From Branchiostoma floridae (lineage: Eukaryota > Chordata > Leptocardii > Amphioxiformes > Branchiostomatidae): a stretch of DNA of 64,000 nucleotides. The stretch's first letter is position 1; each line of letters starts with the position of its first letter. The translations under genes were made by a program, and so were the position numbers. Location: NCBI RefSeq assembly GCF_000003815.2, contig NC_049997.1, forward strand, positions 3,591,657-3,655,656, given 5' to 3'. This document shows, piece after piece, positions 31,193 to 43,131 of this stretch. The notes below the pieces were generated by a model. The model had not been told where the DNA came from and did not search any database. It worked only from the letters and a program-made list of their open reading frames with translations.

Positions 31193-32097
31193 ATGTCCAG
31201 ACAAAAGGAGTTCATCTGTGGCCATAGCAATCCTCCCCAGACTGAACATGGAGGAGGTGATGTTTGAACTCAATAGAAGGATTCAAATCCAGGACAGCAT
31301 CAAGAACAGGCTGGTTTGTATCCTTGGGGACGGGATGTTGGAGGAATACCGTCAGTGGGAAAGGAAGTCAGATGCCAGTTCTCCAGGCGTAACCACCATA
31401 TATGGGCAAAATCAGGAGTTAGTAACCATTCAAGAGAACGTTCTGACTGCGTACGCTGAAACAACGTTATCAGAAACATCAAGTCCTGACGCCTCACAGC
31501 AAAGTTCTGGTCTGAACATTGCGATAAAGAAGGAAAACGATGTAAGCAGTGAAATGGTAATGCATATAAAGGAGCTCGAACTTGATATCCACAATGTACA
31601 ACATCAGCTTTCTAACAAGCTCAGTCCAGGCTCACCAACACTTCACTCATCCAAAACACCCCTGACACAAATGCTTACCGCAGAAGACTCTCGTATTAGA
31701 TGTACTATGTCCACAGATGATGAAGCAAGTAGAGCTTGTCATGGGCTTGACGTAGACACCCCTACATTCAGTACACAGGTGCAAGATACACTTAATTCAA
31801 TAAATACTTCTTACTCAGAGACGCCTTTGGAAAGCAAAACAACCCATGAGGAAGAACCTTCGGCTTCTTGTCATCTGCCTCCCGACTACGGTGATGTACA
31901 TATAAAAATGGAATGCCATGCCAGGTTTGAAACCCTACAAATGTAAGGAATGTGTCTATAGTACAGCTAAGAAGAGCGATCTTACTAGGCACATGAGACG
32001 TCACACCGGTGAGAGACCCTACAATTGTCAAGAGTGTGACTACAAGGCAAAAGATATCTCCAACCTCTCCCAGCATATGAGACACAAACACCAGTGA
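31193..32097 (+). pseudogene. ZNF-5: pseudogene with two deletions
   Basis: ATG at 31193 follows TTCCTTCAG as in functional paralogs, and MSRQKEFICG is encoded. Seventeen bases (the CTCTCGCACGAGGTGAC region) are then missing, which shifts the frame within the N-terminal domain. The original frame reopens at 31218 and runs through the linker ([27 protein letters not shown]) to 31946. At HIKMECHA the sequence jumps directly into what should be the [13 protein letters not shown] finger, out of frame. First fingers are gone; two survive (31934-32093: KPYKCKECVY and YNCQECDY) in another frame. The junction is at a CATGCCA-type microhomology. No promoter module remains upstream. Linker most like ZNF-7. 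Confidence 0.85.
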
Positions 32098-33677
32098 AAC
32101 CACTGTCAGTTACCAACCAGAAATAGAACGTAATAGTTAATCTCGGTATAAACTATATTTTTCTTTAATTTTTTTTTTAAATCTACATTCTGATATCCAG
32201 AAAACAATTGAGACTATATGATATTTCTTGTTGCAAGTATTTATCTATAGTTTATCTCACCTACATGTATTTATCTTTCTACGTTTGTGATGATTAAAAA
32301 CCCCAGTGATAAGAAATGCCAAATAGCAGAGAAAGAGCAAGAAACACAGTCACCAACCAAAGATAATGGGTGCTATCTAAAACGTCTAACCGTTTCCAAA
32401 ATCACATAATCCAGTTGCCTGAGTAACTGCTTTTGGGTATATTTATCCTTTTGGTTATTTCGGTTACCAGAGTAGACCTGTGCAGTGACTTCGCACTTCT
32501 TTACAGCGGTGCGACTATTCAGACAATTGCTCCTGATTTAAGCATAGCTGTTACTGACAAAGACTGTTTCAATAGCATGTACCACTCCAGTGACCAAGAC
32601 GTTGTAAATAGTTTGCATCAGTGTATTCACTTACAGATAGTAAATATATTCAAAACAAAGTGAACAATACCATAGACCGCACATATTTTGGTATTTGTTT
32701 CGAGGCATGGTACGTGCTTTGTGTCTGCATGACCCTATACTTACCACCAACAATGAAGCGTAAAATTTAGGCAACATACAGATGTCAATCTTGCCATTCT
32801 AGGAAGGGTCCATGTGAGTAGATATGCACAAATCAACAAAATGTTCTCCTGACTCAGTAGTGTTTGTTGTTGATGTAGTGGAAGGGCTCTTACAGTCTTA
32901 GAGCAAGAGCTTGTCAGGCTACGAATTTCAAACATTGAGGTTCTGAGGATATTTTTTTGGACGTATGTATACTACTTGTTATTGTATTATTTTAGCCAGT
33001 ACACGTAGGTAACCATCTGGGTATCCGTGGCATTCTGTAACAACAGATGAGATGGGAAAGGAAGTAACGTTACATGTATTAAAGTTAAATTCTAATGTTA
33101 CCCTTTTGATTCTTTTATCATCATCATTCTTTTATAACATTATACAGTCAAAACATGTTTATAGCGGCCAATCAAGGGACTGGATAAATCAAGGAGCTTT
33201 TATCAGATAAAAGCTGTCCTTGGATAAATGTAGACAGGTGGACACAATAGATAAAAGGCTGATCAATTAACCACTAGCAATAAGTTACACCAAGGACTTG
33301 GTTACACATGATTTCAGTACCCACTAATCTCTCTTACCAAGTAACATTGTCTCGATCATCTCAAAATTCAACTGACCCTGCTGAAGTCAAATCTACCGTA
33401 AATAATTGATATTGCCATACTCAATGTTCGTAAATTCACCGACAAAGACTTGCGATCTATTAAACGATTTCAAACTAATGGTAGCTGTAGATGCATTTTC
33501 ATATTTCTATCAACAAATAACCTTCCCACTGATCTTCAGATACGAAGAAACAGCCATCATCATCATCATCAACAAACATACTTTCGCTTACAATTGTCTG
33601 CTATCATTATAGATCACACTAACATGACATCATTATAGATCACACTAACATAACATAACGCTGCATTATGACATCAG
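32098..33677. other. ZNF-5/ZNF-6 spacer
   Basis: No gene. 32098-33140 parallels the ZNF-4 3' flank, including the MITE relic at about 32,318-32,440. 33148-33300 carries the ACAGTCAAAACATG...GCGGCC repeat and a palindromic GGAGCTTTTATCAGATAAAAGCT. 33560-33575 is a short CATCAT run. 33613-33660 has GATCACACTAACAT repeated twice. Confidence 0.45.
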
Positions 33678-33838
33678 TTGGGTAATCAGTGAGCATGACC
33701 TATAATGACCTTTGACCTTTACACCATTTCCGTGTCAGCTTATGATTTTGTTCGAACTTCCAACACGTCTTGAGACTTCAAAAGAAGAAACCTTTTACCC
33801 ACCTTCCCTGATACCGTGTGGATGTAAAGCAGGTAGGA
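33678..33838 (+). promoter_or_regulatory. Promoter/exon-1 module of ZNF-6
   Basis: TTGGGTAATCAGTGAGCATGACC, then TGACCTTTGACCTT (perfect DR1 core), TGTCAGCTTATGATTTTGTTCG (the GCCAT core altered), ACCTTCCCTGATACCG and a donor AAGCAG|GTAGGA at 33833/33834. GTGGGGAGGGGGGC follows at about 33936. The intron would be about 2.3 kb because of the transposon at 34310-36089. Confidence 0.65.
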
Positions 33839-34309
33839 AGATGAACCTTATCACGCTAAAGTAGACTCCTAAATTAAGTTCTTTTTGGAATAGCTCGAAT
33901 AAATTAAATGAATTCTGTTTTTGGGAGTTGATCGATGTGGGGAGGGGGGCATTCAAATACAAAGTAACAGAACTCGCAGTTTTGTTCCTCGCGTAAAGCT
34001 CACTTTGTGTAATGCTTTTCTGATAACAAGTTCGTCTTTTTGGATGCGTAAATTAAGTTTTTTTTTTTTGCTCTTACTCTTAGATGTGTTATTCCATGTT
34101 TCATTCTGTTTCCTGCTACGTACTATCAGAATCGTTATATTTCGATAATATGAATCAGTTTAGGTAACGTTACATGTTATATGATCGTCGAATTTGAACT
34201 TTTTACAAAGGTTTTTAGCAGAATACCATAGTCCCTTTCGACAAGGTTTCTGACTTTCGTTCCTTCAGTATAATTTGCATTTCATAACACGTATTTTATG
34301 TGTCCTTTA

Positions 34310-36089
34310 CGGCTGTTTCACAATTGAGTGTACCCATTTATTTTTCCACATGTTACCAGTTGATAAGAAAGTCTACATAAGATATTACTGTTTTTGACTG
34401 TTATTTTCCAAAAGCTGGTGTAACAAGGAACACAACAAAAAAAGAAATAGAGAAATCCATCAATATTTGGCGAAACTATTGTAAAAAATGTTGCCTAAAA
34501 ATGTCCCATTTTTAGTGTTACCAGGGGTCAAAGTATCGGCTGTCATTTTCCGAAAAATTCTGTCCCGTCCGTACCCCCCCTCAATTTCTATACTAGGCTA
34601 ATATTACAAGCTTTTAATTGTGATGGTTTACAAGTCTCTTTGACTAGATACCAAACCACTATATAAACCATATCTGTGATAAAGACCTTGGCTGATACAG
34701 CACTGTATAACTTCAAATGTCCCGTCCGTACCCCTGTCCCGTCCGTACCCCCCACCTGTCCCGTCCGTACCCCCACTTCTAGTTTTAAGCAAAATACTGG
34801 GGAAAATGACATCCTAATTGCTAAAATAAGACATGATAAATACTAAATAGATACAAACAATTAATCTCCTCACTAAAAATAGTACTTTTTAATGAATTTG
34901 CCAGCATTTTCTTTGTCAGGTTTTTCATTAATGCCCATAAACTGCCTGGGATTGGTATGAGATGAAATCTGATATTCCCCCAAAGTTACAGTCTCATTTT
35001 GCCCAGTATGTGCTCTCCTCTAGCCCAGCTCACTCTCCCAGATCATCATCATGATGGTGATGACCCATTCTCCTCATCTCCCAGTGCAGGTAGTGTACAT
35101 GAAAAAGAACAGGCACTACCTGGGACACCAAGGAGAAAGGCAAAGGTTCTGGAGAGACTGTCAAGTCTCCTACTCAAAATAAAATGAGAAGAAAGTGGTA
35201 CTAGTACTTGCTGTGACAAAAGAGAGCAGAAGAAATCTGCAAATAGGTTAAGAAATTACAGATTCCCTGACAGAACAGATACATCCCTTCAAGTTCACCG
35301 ATTGAGCATGGCCATCAAAGAAAATAAGCTCTAATGGCATTTTTAGATCACTCTAGATCAGATCAGATCAGATCTAATAATAATGTCTATCTCCTTTTTC
35401 TCTTAGTTTAAACAATATTGCAGTAATTGTAGATGCTTTATTTAACCTGTATTTAGTGAACAAATTGTGTTCCAAAAGGTTTGGACAAGTCCCTGCTATA
35501 TCAGTCTGTTGTCTGGTTGTGTCCCGTCCGTACCCCCATCTATTATCATATTCATGAAATCATCAAGTCTATTGATGTGTTGCCCAAGTTTGAATGCTAG
35601 AATCTTATGTAGGGGTATATAAAGGATGGAATTCTAACAAAGTTTAGCTATCAAAGTGCTTGAACTTGAAAAATTGTATTTGATCTGTCCCTCGACATGA
35701 AATGACAGCAAGGTGTTATTATCGCCTTACAATAAATGACCAGAAAATGACACAACAAGGTGCTACTGCAAATAAAATTTAGTTTTCTGGTCTTGTGGAT
35801 ACTAGTGATGGAAGATAACATGGAATAGTGTTTATCTTTAGTTCTTCATGTGGGTGTACTGTATGTACCTTTACATACAGTCTTACAATTGTCCCGTCCG
35901 TACCCCCTCAGTGCCCCATTAAAGAAAGACCTATATTATAGTAACCGGGAGGTGTTGTGCAGAGATCTTTCAGAATATTAAGCCACAAGTATGTACCTTT
36001 GAACTGCCAATATCAGTTTTGATATATATCAAAGTTGATTTTTCAACCTAAGTGACCCCTGTTTGGTACACTCAATTGTGAAACAGCCG
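34310..36089. mobile_element. 1.8-kb TIR transposon at the ZNF-6 splice acceptor
   Basis: Termini CGGCTGTTTCACAATTGAGT and its exact inverse, continuing GTACC, make TIRs of at least 25 bp. TTTA is duplicated at 34306-34309 and 36090-36093. A word TGTCCCGTCCGTACCCC occurs six times in the same orientation (34561, 34718, 34735, 34757, 35520, 35890). No ORF longer than about 75 codons, so non-autonomous. The TSD length (4, or 3 with ambiguity) leaves the superfamily open. Confidence 0.75.
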
Positions 36090-36095
36090 TTTAGC

Positions 36096-37499
36096 ATGCT
36101 CAGACAACAGGAGTTCATCTGTGGCCTCTCGCACGAGGTGACCATAGCAGTCCTCCCCAGACTGAACATGGAGGAGCTGATGTTCGAACTCAACAGACGG
36201 ATTCAAAACCTGGACAAAGAGAACAGCATCAAGGACAGGCTGGTCAGTATCCTTAGGGATGTGATGTTGGAGGAATATCGTCAATTGGAAAGAGTATCAG
36301 AAGTAAGTTCTCCAGACGATACTACCATACCCATACAAGACCAGGAGACAGCTACCATGCAAGAGAATGTTTTGACTGCGTACACTGAAACAATGTTATC
36401 AGAGACGTCAAATTCTGACACCTCACAGCAGAGTTCTGGACTGGACATTGTGATCAAGAAGGAACGCGATGCAAGCAGTGACTTGCTCGTGCCCCAGTTT
36501 GATACAGAGCAGGCACAACAAGATCAACTTTGTGACATTCCCAGTCCACTGACAGGTTCACCATCCATTCCTTCATGTCAAACACCCTTGACACAAATGA
36601 ATACCATAATTGACTCTTGCGTTAAAGAAGAAGATGTTGCTATGCCAACTGAAGATGAAACAGCTACAGCTTATCATGATGAGCCCGACATCCACACCCC
36701 TGTATCCAATACTCAGGTGCCCGATATACTTAATCCAGTGAATACTTCTAGCACAGAGAAGCCCATGGAAAGCGATACACCCATGGCTTTTTGTCAACTG
36801 CTTCCAGACCACAGTGACGTTCATATAAAGATGGAATGCCATATGTCCCAGGATGATCAGAACGGACAGATTTCTCAACCGTCAAACCCGGATCAAACTG
36901 AACACTATACCGATGACCGAGACACTGGTATAATCAACAGCGGACACGAGAAACGACAGACTAGAAAAGACAGTAGTGAGGAAACACCTTTGGCTCCTTG
37001 TCAACCGACTCCAGACCAGGATTGTGAGAACATGGAGTGCCTTCATCCTGACAATGGCTCACAAATCGATTCCAAACGCAACATGTGCGAATTAAAAACA
37101 TCATTCGTAAACAGCTCCTCCAAGCACAGAAAACGTCAAAAAGGAGAAAAACCTTTCATGTGCGGCGAATGTGGTTATAGGGCACCTTATAAGTCCTGGC
37201 TTGTCGCACACATGAGAACACACACTGGCGAGAAACCGTTCAAATGTAATCACTGCAACTACAAGGCGTCATCTAAAAAATATTTAGTCCAGCATATGAA
37301 AAGACACACAGATGCAGAACCTTACAGCTGCGAGCTTTGTGACTACCAGACCTATCGAAAGTCTGACATTGAAAGACATATGATGTGCCACTCTGGTGTG
37401 AAACCCTACAAATGTGAGGAATGTGACTACAAGACGTGTCAAAAGACCAATCTTACCAGACACGGGAGGCTTCACTTCGGTCAGAGACCCAACAGTTGA
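36096..37499 (+). CDS. ZNF-6: C2H2 protein truncated in its last finger
   Basis: 467 residues. N-terminal domain 1-65 (MLRQQEFICGLSHEVTIAV; Ser2 replaced by Leu). Linker with VIKKERD, VKEEDV and HIKMECHMSQDDQ. First finger degenerate ([17 protein letters not shown]), then four intact fingers ([32 protein letters not shown]). In the fifth, the first Cys codon TGT is TGA at 37497-37499, so translation stops at RPNS. The frame stays open to 37568 (ECDYKTMVKSNLVQHMINKH), so the nonsense change is recent. The acceptor before the ATG is altered by the transposon. Sister to ZNF-9. Expression doubtful. Confidence 0.78.
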   Translation: MLRQQEFICGLSHEVTIAVLPRLNMEELMFELNRRIQNLDKENSIKDRLVSILRDVMLEEYRQLERVSEVSSPDDTTIPIQDQETATMQENVLTAYTETMLSETSNSDTSQQSSGLDIVIKKERDASSDLLVPQFDTEQAQQDQLCDIPSPLTGSPSIPSCQTPLTQMNTIIDSCVKEEDVAMPTEDETATAYHDEPDIHTPVSNTQVPDILNPVNTSSTEKPMESDTPMAFCQLLPDHSDVHIKMECHMSQDDQNGQISQPSNPDQTEHYTDDRDTGIINSGHEKRQTRKDSSEETPLAPCQPTPDQDCENMECLHPDNGSQIDSKRNMCELKTSFVNSSSKHRKRQKGEKPFMCGECGYRAPYKSWLVAHMRTHTGEKPFKCNHCNYKASSKKYLVQHMKRHTDAEPYSCELCDYQTYRKSDIERHMMCHSGVKPYKCEECDYKTCQKTNLTRHGRLHFGQRPNS

Positions 37500-37568
37500 C
37501 AAGAGTGTGACTACAAGACAATGGTCAAGTCCAACCTCGTCCAGCATATGATAAACAAGCACCAGTGA

Positions 37569-38489
37569 AACCAACTTGTCAGTTATCAGCCAACAATAAC
37601 ACGTCATACATATTGATTGTTGAAACTAATATTTCTTATCTACTAGTACTTAAATAAAAACCATATATATAAAACGTGATAAACATTTATTGTAGCAACT
37701 ATTTATCTACTCGTTTATCTAAAATATTTACCTTTTGGCTCATTTCTGATTTTATTAGCTAGAGTAAACCAGTGCAGTGACTCTTCTCTAAGTTACCGCG
37801 GTGCCATGATAAAGGATGATTATGCAATCGTTCAAGATTCTAGCGTAAGTAGTTGTTGTGAAATATTGTTTCAGTATCATGTATTCTAAGTTAAATTTTG
37901 ATTTGGTACAACTTTGTGTCCTTGTACGTACGGTACTTACTGAAATGTAAAGATACTAAGCAAAACGATGTGAACAATACCAGTACTTAATAAGGCGGTA
38001 TGTATTCTGGTATTCATTTCCAGCAATACTATTTTCGTTCTCTCTGTGTGTTTCCATGCTTTCCAACAGAAAATTTGAAACAGAAAAACAGAAAGTTGAA
38101 AATTTCTACCTACTCCTCTGAATATCTCATGAAGAATCAAATTATAACGTATTACTGCCCTGTAGACGCTTGTGTATATAAGACAGTGCGGGTATAAGCC
38201 CAGCATGTGTATATCAGTGTGTTGTAATCCACAGTATGAGTTCGCTTGCTCATTCGACTTTGTTTAAACTCCCATAATTTTTTTTTATTCTACGCTCCCT
38301 GACGCTGGTTGATATAGCAGGAATAGTGCCGTACAAGTTCACATTTGTAGGAAGTTACTTCAAGGATTTGATGAGTAAATCCCGCAGTAAAGTACCGTCA
38401 AACTCGTCTTTGTGCTTTGATGATGATGATTATGATGTCCTGTAGATGTCCCTTCATTCTGTTATCAATAACTTTTCCGTGACTTTAGT
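37569..38489. other. ZNF-6 3' flank
   Basis: No gene. It parallels the flanks after ZNF-8 and ZNF-9: TGAAGAATCAA, GAATA(G/T)TGCCGTACAAGTT, GATTTGATGAGTAAATCCCGCAG, GTTATCAATAACTTTTCCGTGACTT. The AATAAA of the paralogs reads GAAAATTTG here (about 38,070), so the poly(A) site seems lost. The host sequence stops at about 38489 and resumes at 45189. Confidence 0.55.
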
Positions 38490-38629
38490 CTGAACTTTGA
38501 ACTTTGAACTTTATTCGCCTTAAAAACGGCGGCACATTCGGCACTGCCGCGTGCATGGAGTACAAGTACGTAGTAACGTAAATCAAATAACATAAGAATG
38601 ACTTAACTCTAGTGAAGATAAGTTAAAAT

Positions 38630-39235
38630 ATATAAATAAATAAGTAGGTGACAAATCATGTCCAAATTATGAGCAGAAAGAGCATAACAAAATGATAGTG
38701 GATGGTTACAAATGAAATCTTTACAATGGTTCGGTATTGTCAGCGTATGTCTATAGACATAAGTGTATATTAACATATGACTGAACGAAAACGTAGTGGT
38801 AAACATAACGTTGAGTAGTGTAGTAGAGTGGAGCTGGGTCTTGAGAGAAACTAGTGTTGAGTACTTTGACTTTCATTGCTGTTGGTACATTTTCTAGTGG
38901 AGTGATGATGCCTTAGTATACAGGAATTTCTTAACAATGCCTATCTATAGGAAAAGTTAACGTAGATAGATAAATACGTTAAAAAGACAAATCATGTCCA
39001 GATCATGGGCGAAAAGAGCATAACAAATGATAATAGATAATAACAGATCAAATCATAACGCTGGTTCAGTATTGTTATGGCTATGGACATAAATGAACGA
39101 AAGCGTAATGGTAAACATAACGTTGAGTAGTGTAATAGAGTGGAGCTGGAGGACAGTGATCTTGAGAGAAGCTAGTGTTGAGTACTTTGACTTCCATTGT
39201 TGTTACATTTTCTAGTGGACCATGCCTTATACAGG
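38630..39235. repeat. Duplicated LINE 3'UTR segment
   Basis: Two diverged direct copies, about 38,630-38,905 and 38,970-39,225. They share CAAATCATGTCCA, AGAGCATAACAAA, GGTAAACATAACGTTGAGTAG and CTAGTGTTGAGTACTTTGAC. Confidence 0.65.
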
Positions 39236-42200
39236 AATTTCTTAACAGGCCTATCTATAATAGATTCCCATGGGCCTTTGTAACCTAAGAGAAGATCTTT
39301 CTTTCTTTCAGTGTTGCATGACATGAATGTTTCCCATAGAAAGACTCCCCCTGCACGTGTTAGTTCATCTTCAAGGTTGGTGAAAAGGGAGATTCTTTCT
39401 TTCGAATAACTGGGGCATATAAGTAGGAAATGTGTTACGGTTTCTTGTTCCTGCCGGTTACAGTTAGTACAGTTTCCATTTCCATTGTAACTTTTCCAGG
39501 ATAGTTTCCTCCCTTCCATTTCTAGTACCTCTGCTCTAGCCTTGAACTTCAATATGCTTTCCTCTGGGCTAATGGGGTCTTTAAGATAGTCTTCAAGCTT
39601 GAGCTCATGTTTGTTTCTAAATACCATTGCTTTACAAGAGGTCATGTTACTTAGGAAAATGTCATATTGCTGAGAGTTGTGTATTCTTATTGCTGAGTTT
39701 ATCCAGTGTCTGTTAACGGGTGAATCATTGCACCATATATGGTCCAAACCGATGGAAGTGAGAAGGTTCTTCATGTGTTTGACCCAGGACCATGTTATAG
39801 ATTTCGCTGTCCTGATCATGTCAAATAGTTGAAGAAGTATCATCTTTGGCCATCTGTGCTCTTCCATTTTAATGAGTCTATCGTAGAATTTTAGTCTGAG
39901 TCTGTCTTGTAAGCTTGATATAGATTTCCAACCTAGTTCTCCGAGCACTGTAGCTTTGCTTGTACCATTAGGGGCCTTGAATAGAAATTTACCAAACTGG
40001 AATTGAGTACTTTCCAGGTGGTTTTTGTCCTTAATCGAGGATGGGACCCAGATACTGCAACCGTAGTTGAGGCTTGGTGTGATAATGCTGTTCCATAATG
40101 TGTCACCATATGTGAAGCGATTAAAACCATTGTGACCTAGTATTGTAGACTTACAGGCTGCCGCAATTCTATTAGCCTTCTTTAGTGTCTCGCTTATATG
40201 TTTGTTGTCATTCAAATTTCTAGCTATGTGAATACCTAGGTACTTATATGAGTCACACTCTTCTAGTCTGAGTTCTCCCATTTCCCACTTCCTAGTCGGG
40301 TCAAGTTTCTTCCCTACTACCAAGATCTTTGATTTACTCTCGTTGAACTTAAGTTTGAGTCTTGTCCCCAAAGTCAGCTGTGAGGTGCAACATATGTTTC
40401 AACATTTGTTCGTTTTCAGCTAGGAGGACGACATCATCAGCAAAAAACAGCCCACTTATTAAGATGTTTCTGCTGAGTCGAATGCCAAGGTCGTGAAGTT
40501 CAAGAGATTTAGCTAGTTCGTTCATGTAGAGGGAAAACAAAATAGGAGAGAGAACACAACCTTGTTTTACCCCAATATCAGAATCAAAGTAGTCTGTTTC
40601 GAGGTCATCAAACATTACCTTATTTTCCACCTTTTCGTAAATCTTGTCTATAATATTCCATGCCCCCCCCCACAGATACCATTCTGTGCTAATATGAATT
40701 TTAATCCATCTCGCCATACTAAATCAAAGGCCTTTGAGAGATCCAGAAAAGCCATGTATGTGTGTTTACCTTGAGATTTACGGATAGCACTAAGCCCCTT
40801 TAAGCTGAAGATGTGGTCTTCAGGTCGTCTGTCTTTCCTGAATGCCCCTTGGGTTTCCCCTAATAAGTTGTTCCTTTCAATGAAATTAGACAGTTGGGAT
40901 TCAATGACTTTGTTGAATATTTTGCTGACGCATGATGAAAGAGTTATACCTCTATAGTTGTTTAGGTCTTTCACATCCCCGCTCTTGTGAATAGGGACTA
41001 TTATGCCTTTGTGCCAGTCTGATGGGATTTCACCCTTGCTGTAACAGTGTTGAAAGAGAGTAGTGACTGATTTTAGCATTACATCACCCCCTTCCTTTAG
41101 AAACTCGTTAATAATCATGTCATGGCCTGGGGCTTTGTTGTTCTGTGAGGATTTGATTGCTGATTCGACTGATTCCAATGTAAAGGTTATCTCGTTTATC
41201 TGGGCTTTCGTTTTACAAGGTAAGTCCCCAGAACGGATGGGTGGTATGCATAGTCTTACAATGGTGGTAAAAGCATCTTCTTCACTGCCTTTTAGAGCTT
41301 GATCCATTTTCCCCAGGTTTTTCCAGTATTGCGTAATATTGGTCTTTAAGTTCTCTTTCCCTGAAATTAAATGTTTACTATCAGTATGAATTGACCACAT
41401 AGTGCTGGGTCTCCCTTGTCTCGTCTTAGGTCTAAGCATGTTCCAGAAATCCCCGGTGGCTTTCCCCCCTCTCTGATTACACTCCATCAGTCTCAGTTTT
41501 TTCTTAGACATAATATTATCCCTAATAACTTTCTTAGCTAAAGTCTTTTTTTCTTGGTATTTCTCCCATAGATCTTGGCCTGTATCCTGGTCTCTAGTTA
41601 GCGGATCTAGTTTACTCCATGTTCTGTGTGCCTTGTTTGCTTCTCTGCGTTCGCCGATGGCCTTATCAATTTCCTCATTCCAAACATATGATTGTCTTCC
41701 TGGTCTAATGAACCTTGTGCCGATAGTCTTATTTGCTGCCCCTAAGACTTTCATCTTCCAGTCGTCATAGGCCTCCTGAACTTGTGCATTACTGTCTGGG
41801 GTCCAGTTTTTTAGTACCTTAGAGATCTCCTCCCTGAAAGCTGTCCAATCATGAGTAGGTGTAATCTTCCATTTTGGTATTTTCCTGGGTCGTTAGGACG
41901 GGTATTTGTGGTATTTAGATTTAAGATAATTACGTTGTAGTCGCTACCTAGACTAAGAATACGTTCGTCATCTATGAGGATTTTACTTATCATACCTTTC
42001 ACTGGGTCAGATAGTAGTATGTAATCAATGGTAGACTGTTGTTCTTTTCGAAATCAAGTTATAGTTCCTTCGCATGTGTCTAAGCAGTTACCTATTTCCA
42101 TACCACTGTCTTCTACAAATGATAACAGGGACCGTCCGTTAAAGTCTACTTTATCGGAACCATGGGGATAACTGTACCAATTTTACCGTTAAAGTCCCCC

Positions 42201-42832
42201 ATTAAGATCCTGTTGTTTAACCCCATACTCTCGAGTGCGAGTGTGTCTACAAGGAGCTGGTGAAACAGATCGGTAACCTTGTCGTTGTCTGTTCCTGGGT
42301 TAGGGAAGTAAGCTATGCCAACAATGAGAATGTCATTTTGCCCCACACGCACTTTTACCCACAGTCGTTCATGTTCATCTTCCTTAGATCCCAGTACGTT
42401 GTCATCAAGGATCTGAATTTCATGTCTTACCAATAAACCAATACCTCCTCCTGACTTTTTCCCACTATCGACTCTTCTATTTTTTCCTACCCAGTTAAAG
42501 CCTTTTATCTTCAGCTGTCTGTCTTCACTTAGGAAGGTTTCGCACAGGCCAAAAAGGCTCAGGTCTTCTGTGTGGAGAAGTCTTGCTAGCTCGGTTTGTT
42601 TTGAGGAGACACCTCTAATGTTGTTGTACCCAAAAGTGACCCCCCTTGAGGTTGACTTGCCAGCCTTACCCCCCTTACCCCTTCTCACCTTCTTTCTTCT
42701 CTTTCCTCCAATGTTTCTCAGGTTCTTGAACGTTTCACTGTCTTCCACCTCCACGTTTGTGACATCTGTATTGTTCAAAGTACATATCTGTGTGTCTGTA
42801 TCAGAGCTTAGAATTTCAAAAGAGTTCCTCAC
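39172..42832 (-). pseudogene. LINE ORF2: endonuclease and reverse transcriptase, decayed
   Basis: Endonuclease 42832-42146: GYNNIRGVSSKQTEL, GLCETFLSED, GGGIGLLVRH, MGDFNGKIG, then TIDYILLSD after a break. RT 41754-39172: KAPGHDMIINEFLKEG, NNYRGITLSSCVSKIFNKV, AFLDLSKAFDLVWRDG, GVKQGCVLSPILFSLYMNE, FFADDVVLLAENE, KYLGIHI, and a late Cys-His motif CTNCNRQEQETVTHFLLIC. Lesions: a frameshift near 42160, a TGA near 42057, a frameshift at a C9 run (about 40664-40674), and a one-base shift at TTTGGGGAC (about 40370). Once encoded the nick-and-copy machinery; this copy is inactive. Confidence 0.8.
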
Positions 42833-42898
42833 TTCTATGTTGTATTCTACTATGTTGGCAGTTTCAGAGGTGTTGGCAATGTCCTCTTTGCCACGTCT

Positions 42899-43126
42899 TC
42901 AAAGCTCACACCACTTGGCTTTGTGTCCAAGTTGACTACATCTGTTGCATCTGACTGGCCCTCCATGCCTGCACACTCTGGTTGTATGGCTTCCTTCCCC
43001 GCAGAAGTGACATGGCGGTTCGCCTGGGAGTTCCTGGTACGTCCTCCTGGGGTACTGCTGTCGTTGACTCTGCATGTGCTCTCCGCTGTAGACGTCTGGA
43101 TGATGCTTCTCCCACTGATTCCTCAT
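42899..43126 (-). pseudogene. LINE ORF1 C-terminal CCHC knuckle
   Basis: Frame with CHFCGEGSHTTRVC and RCNRCSQLGHKAKWC, two zinc-knuckle-like motifs typical of nucleic-acid-binding retroelement proteins. It lies right after the ORF1 stop (43132) in a different frame, so either a small separate frame or ORF1's tail after an indel. Confidence 0.6.
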
Positions 43127-43131
43127 GTGCT

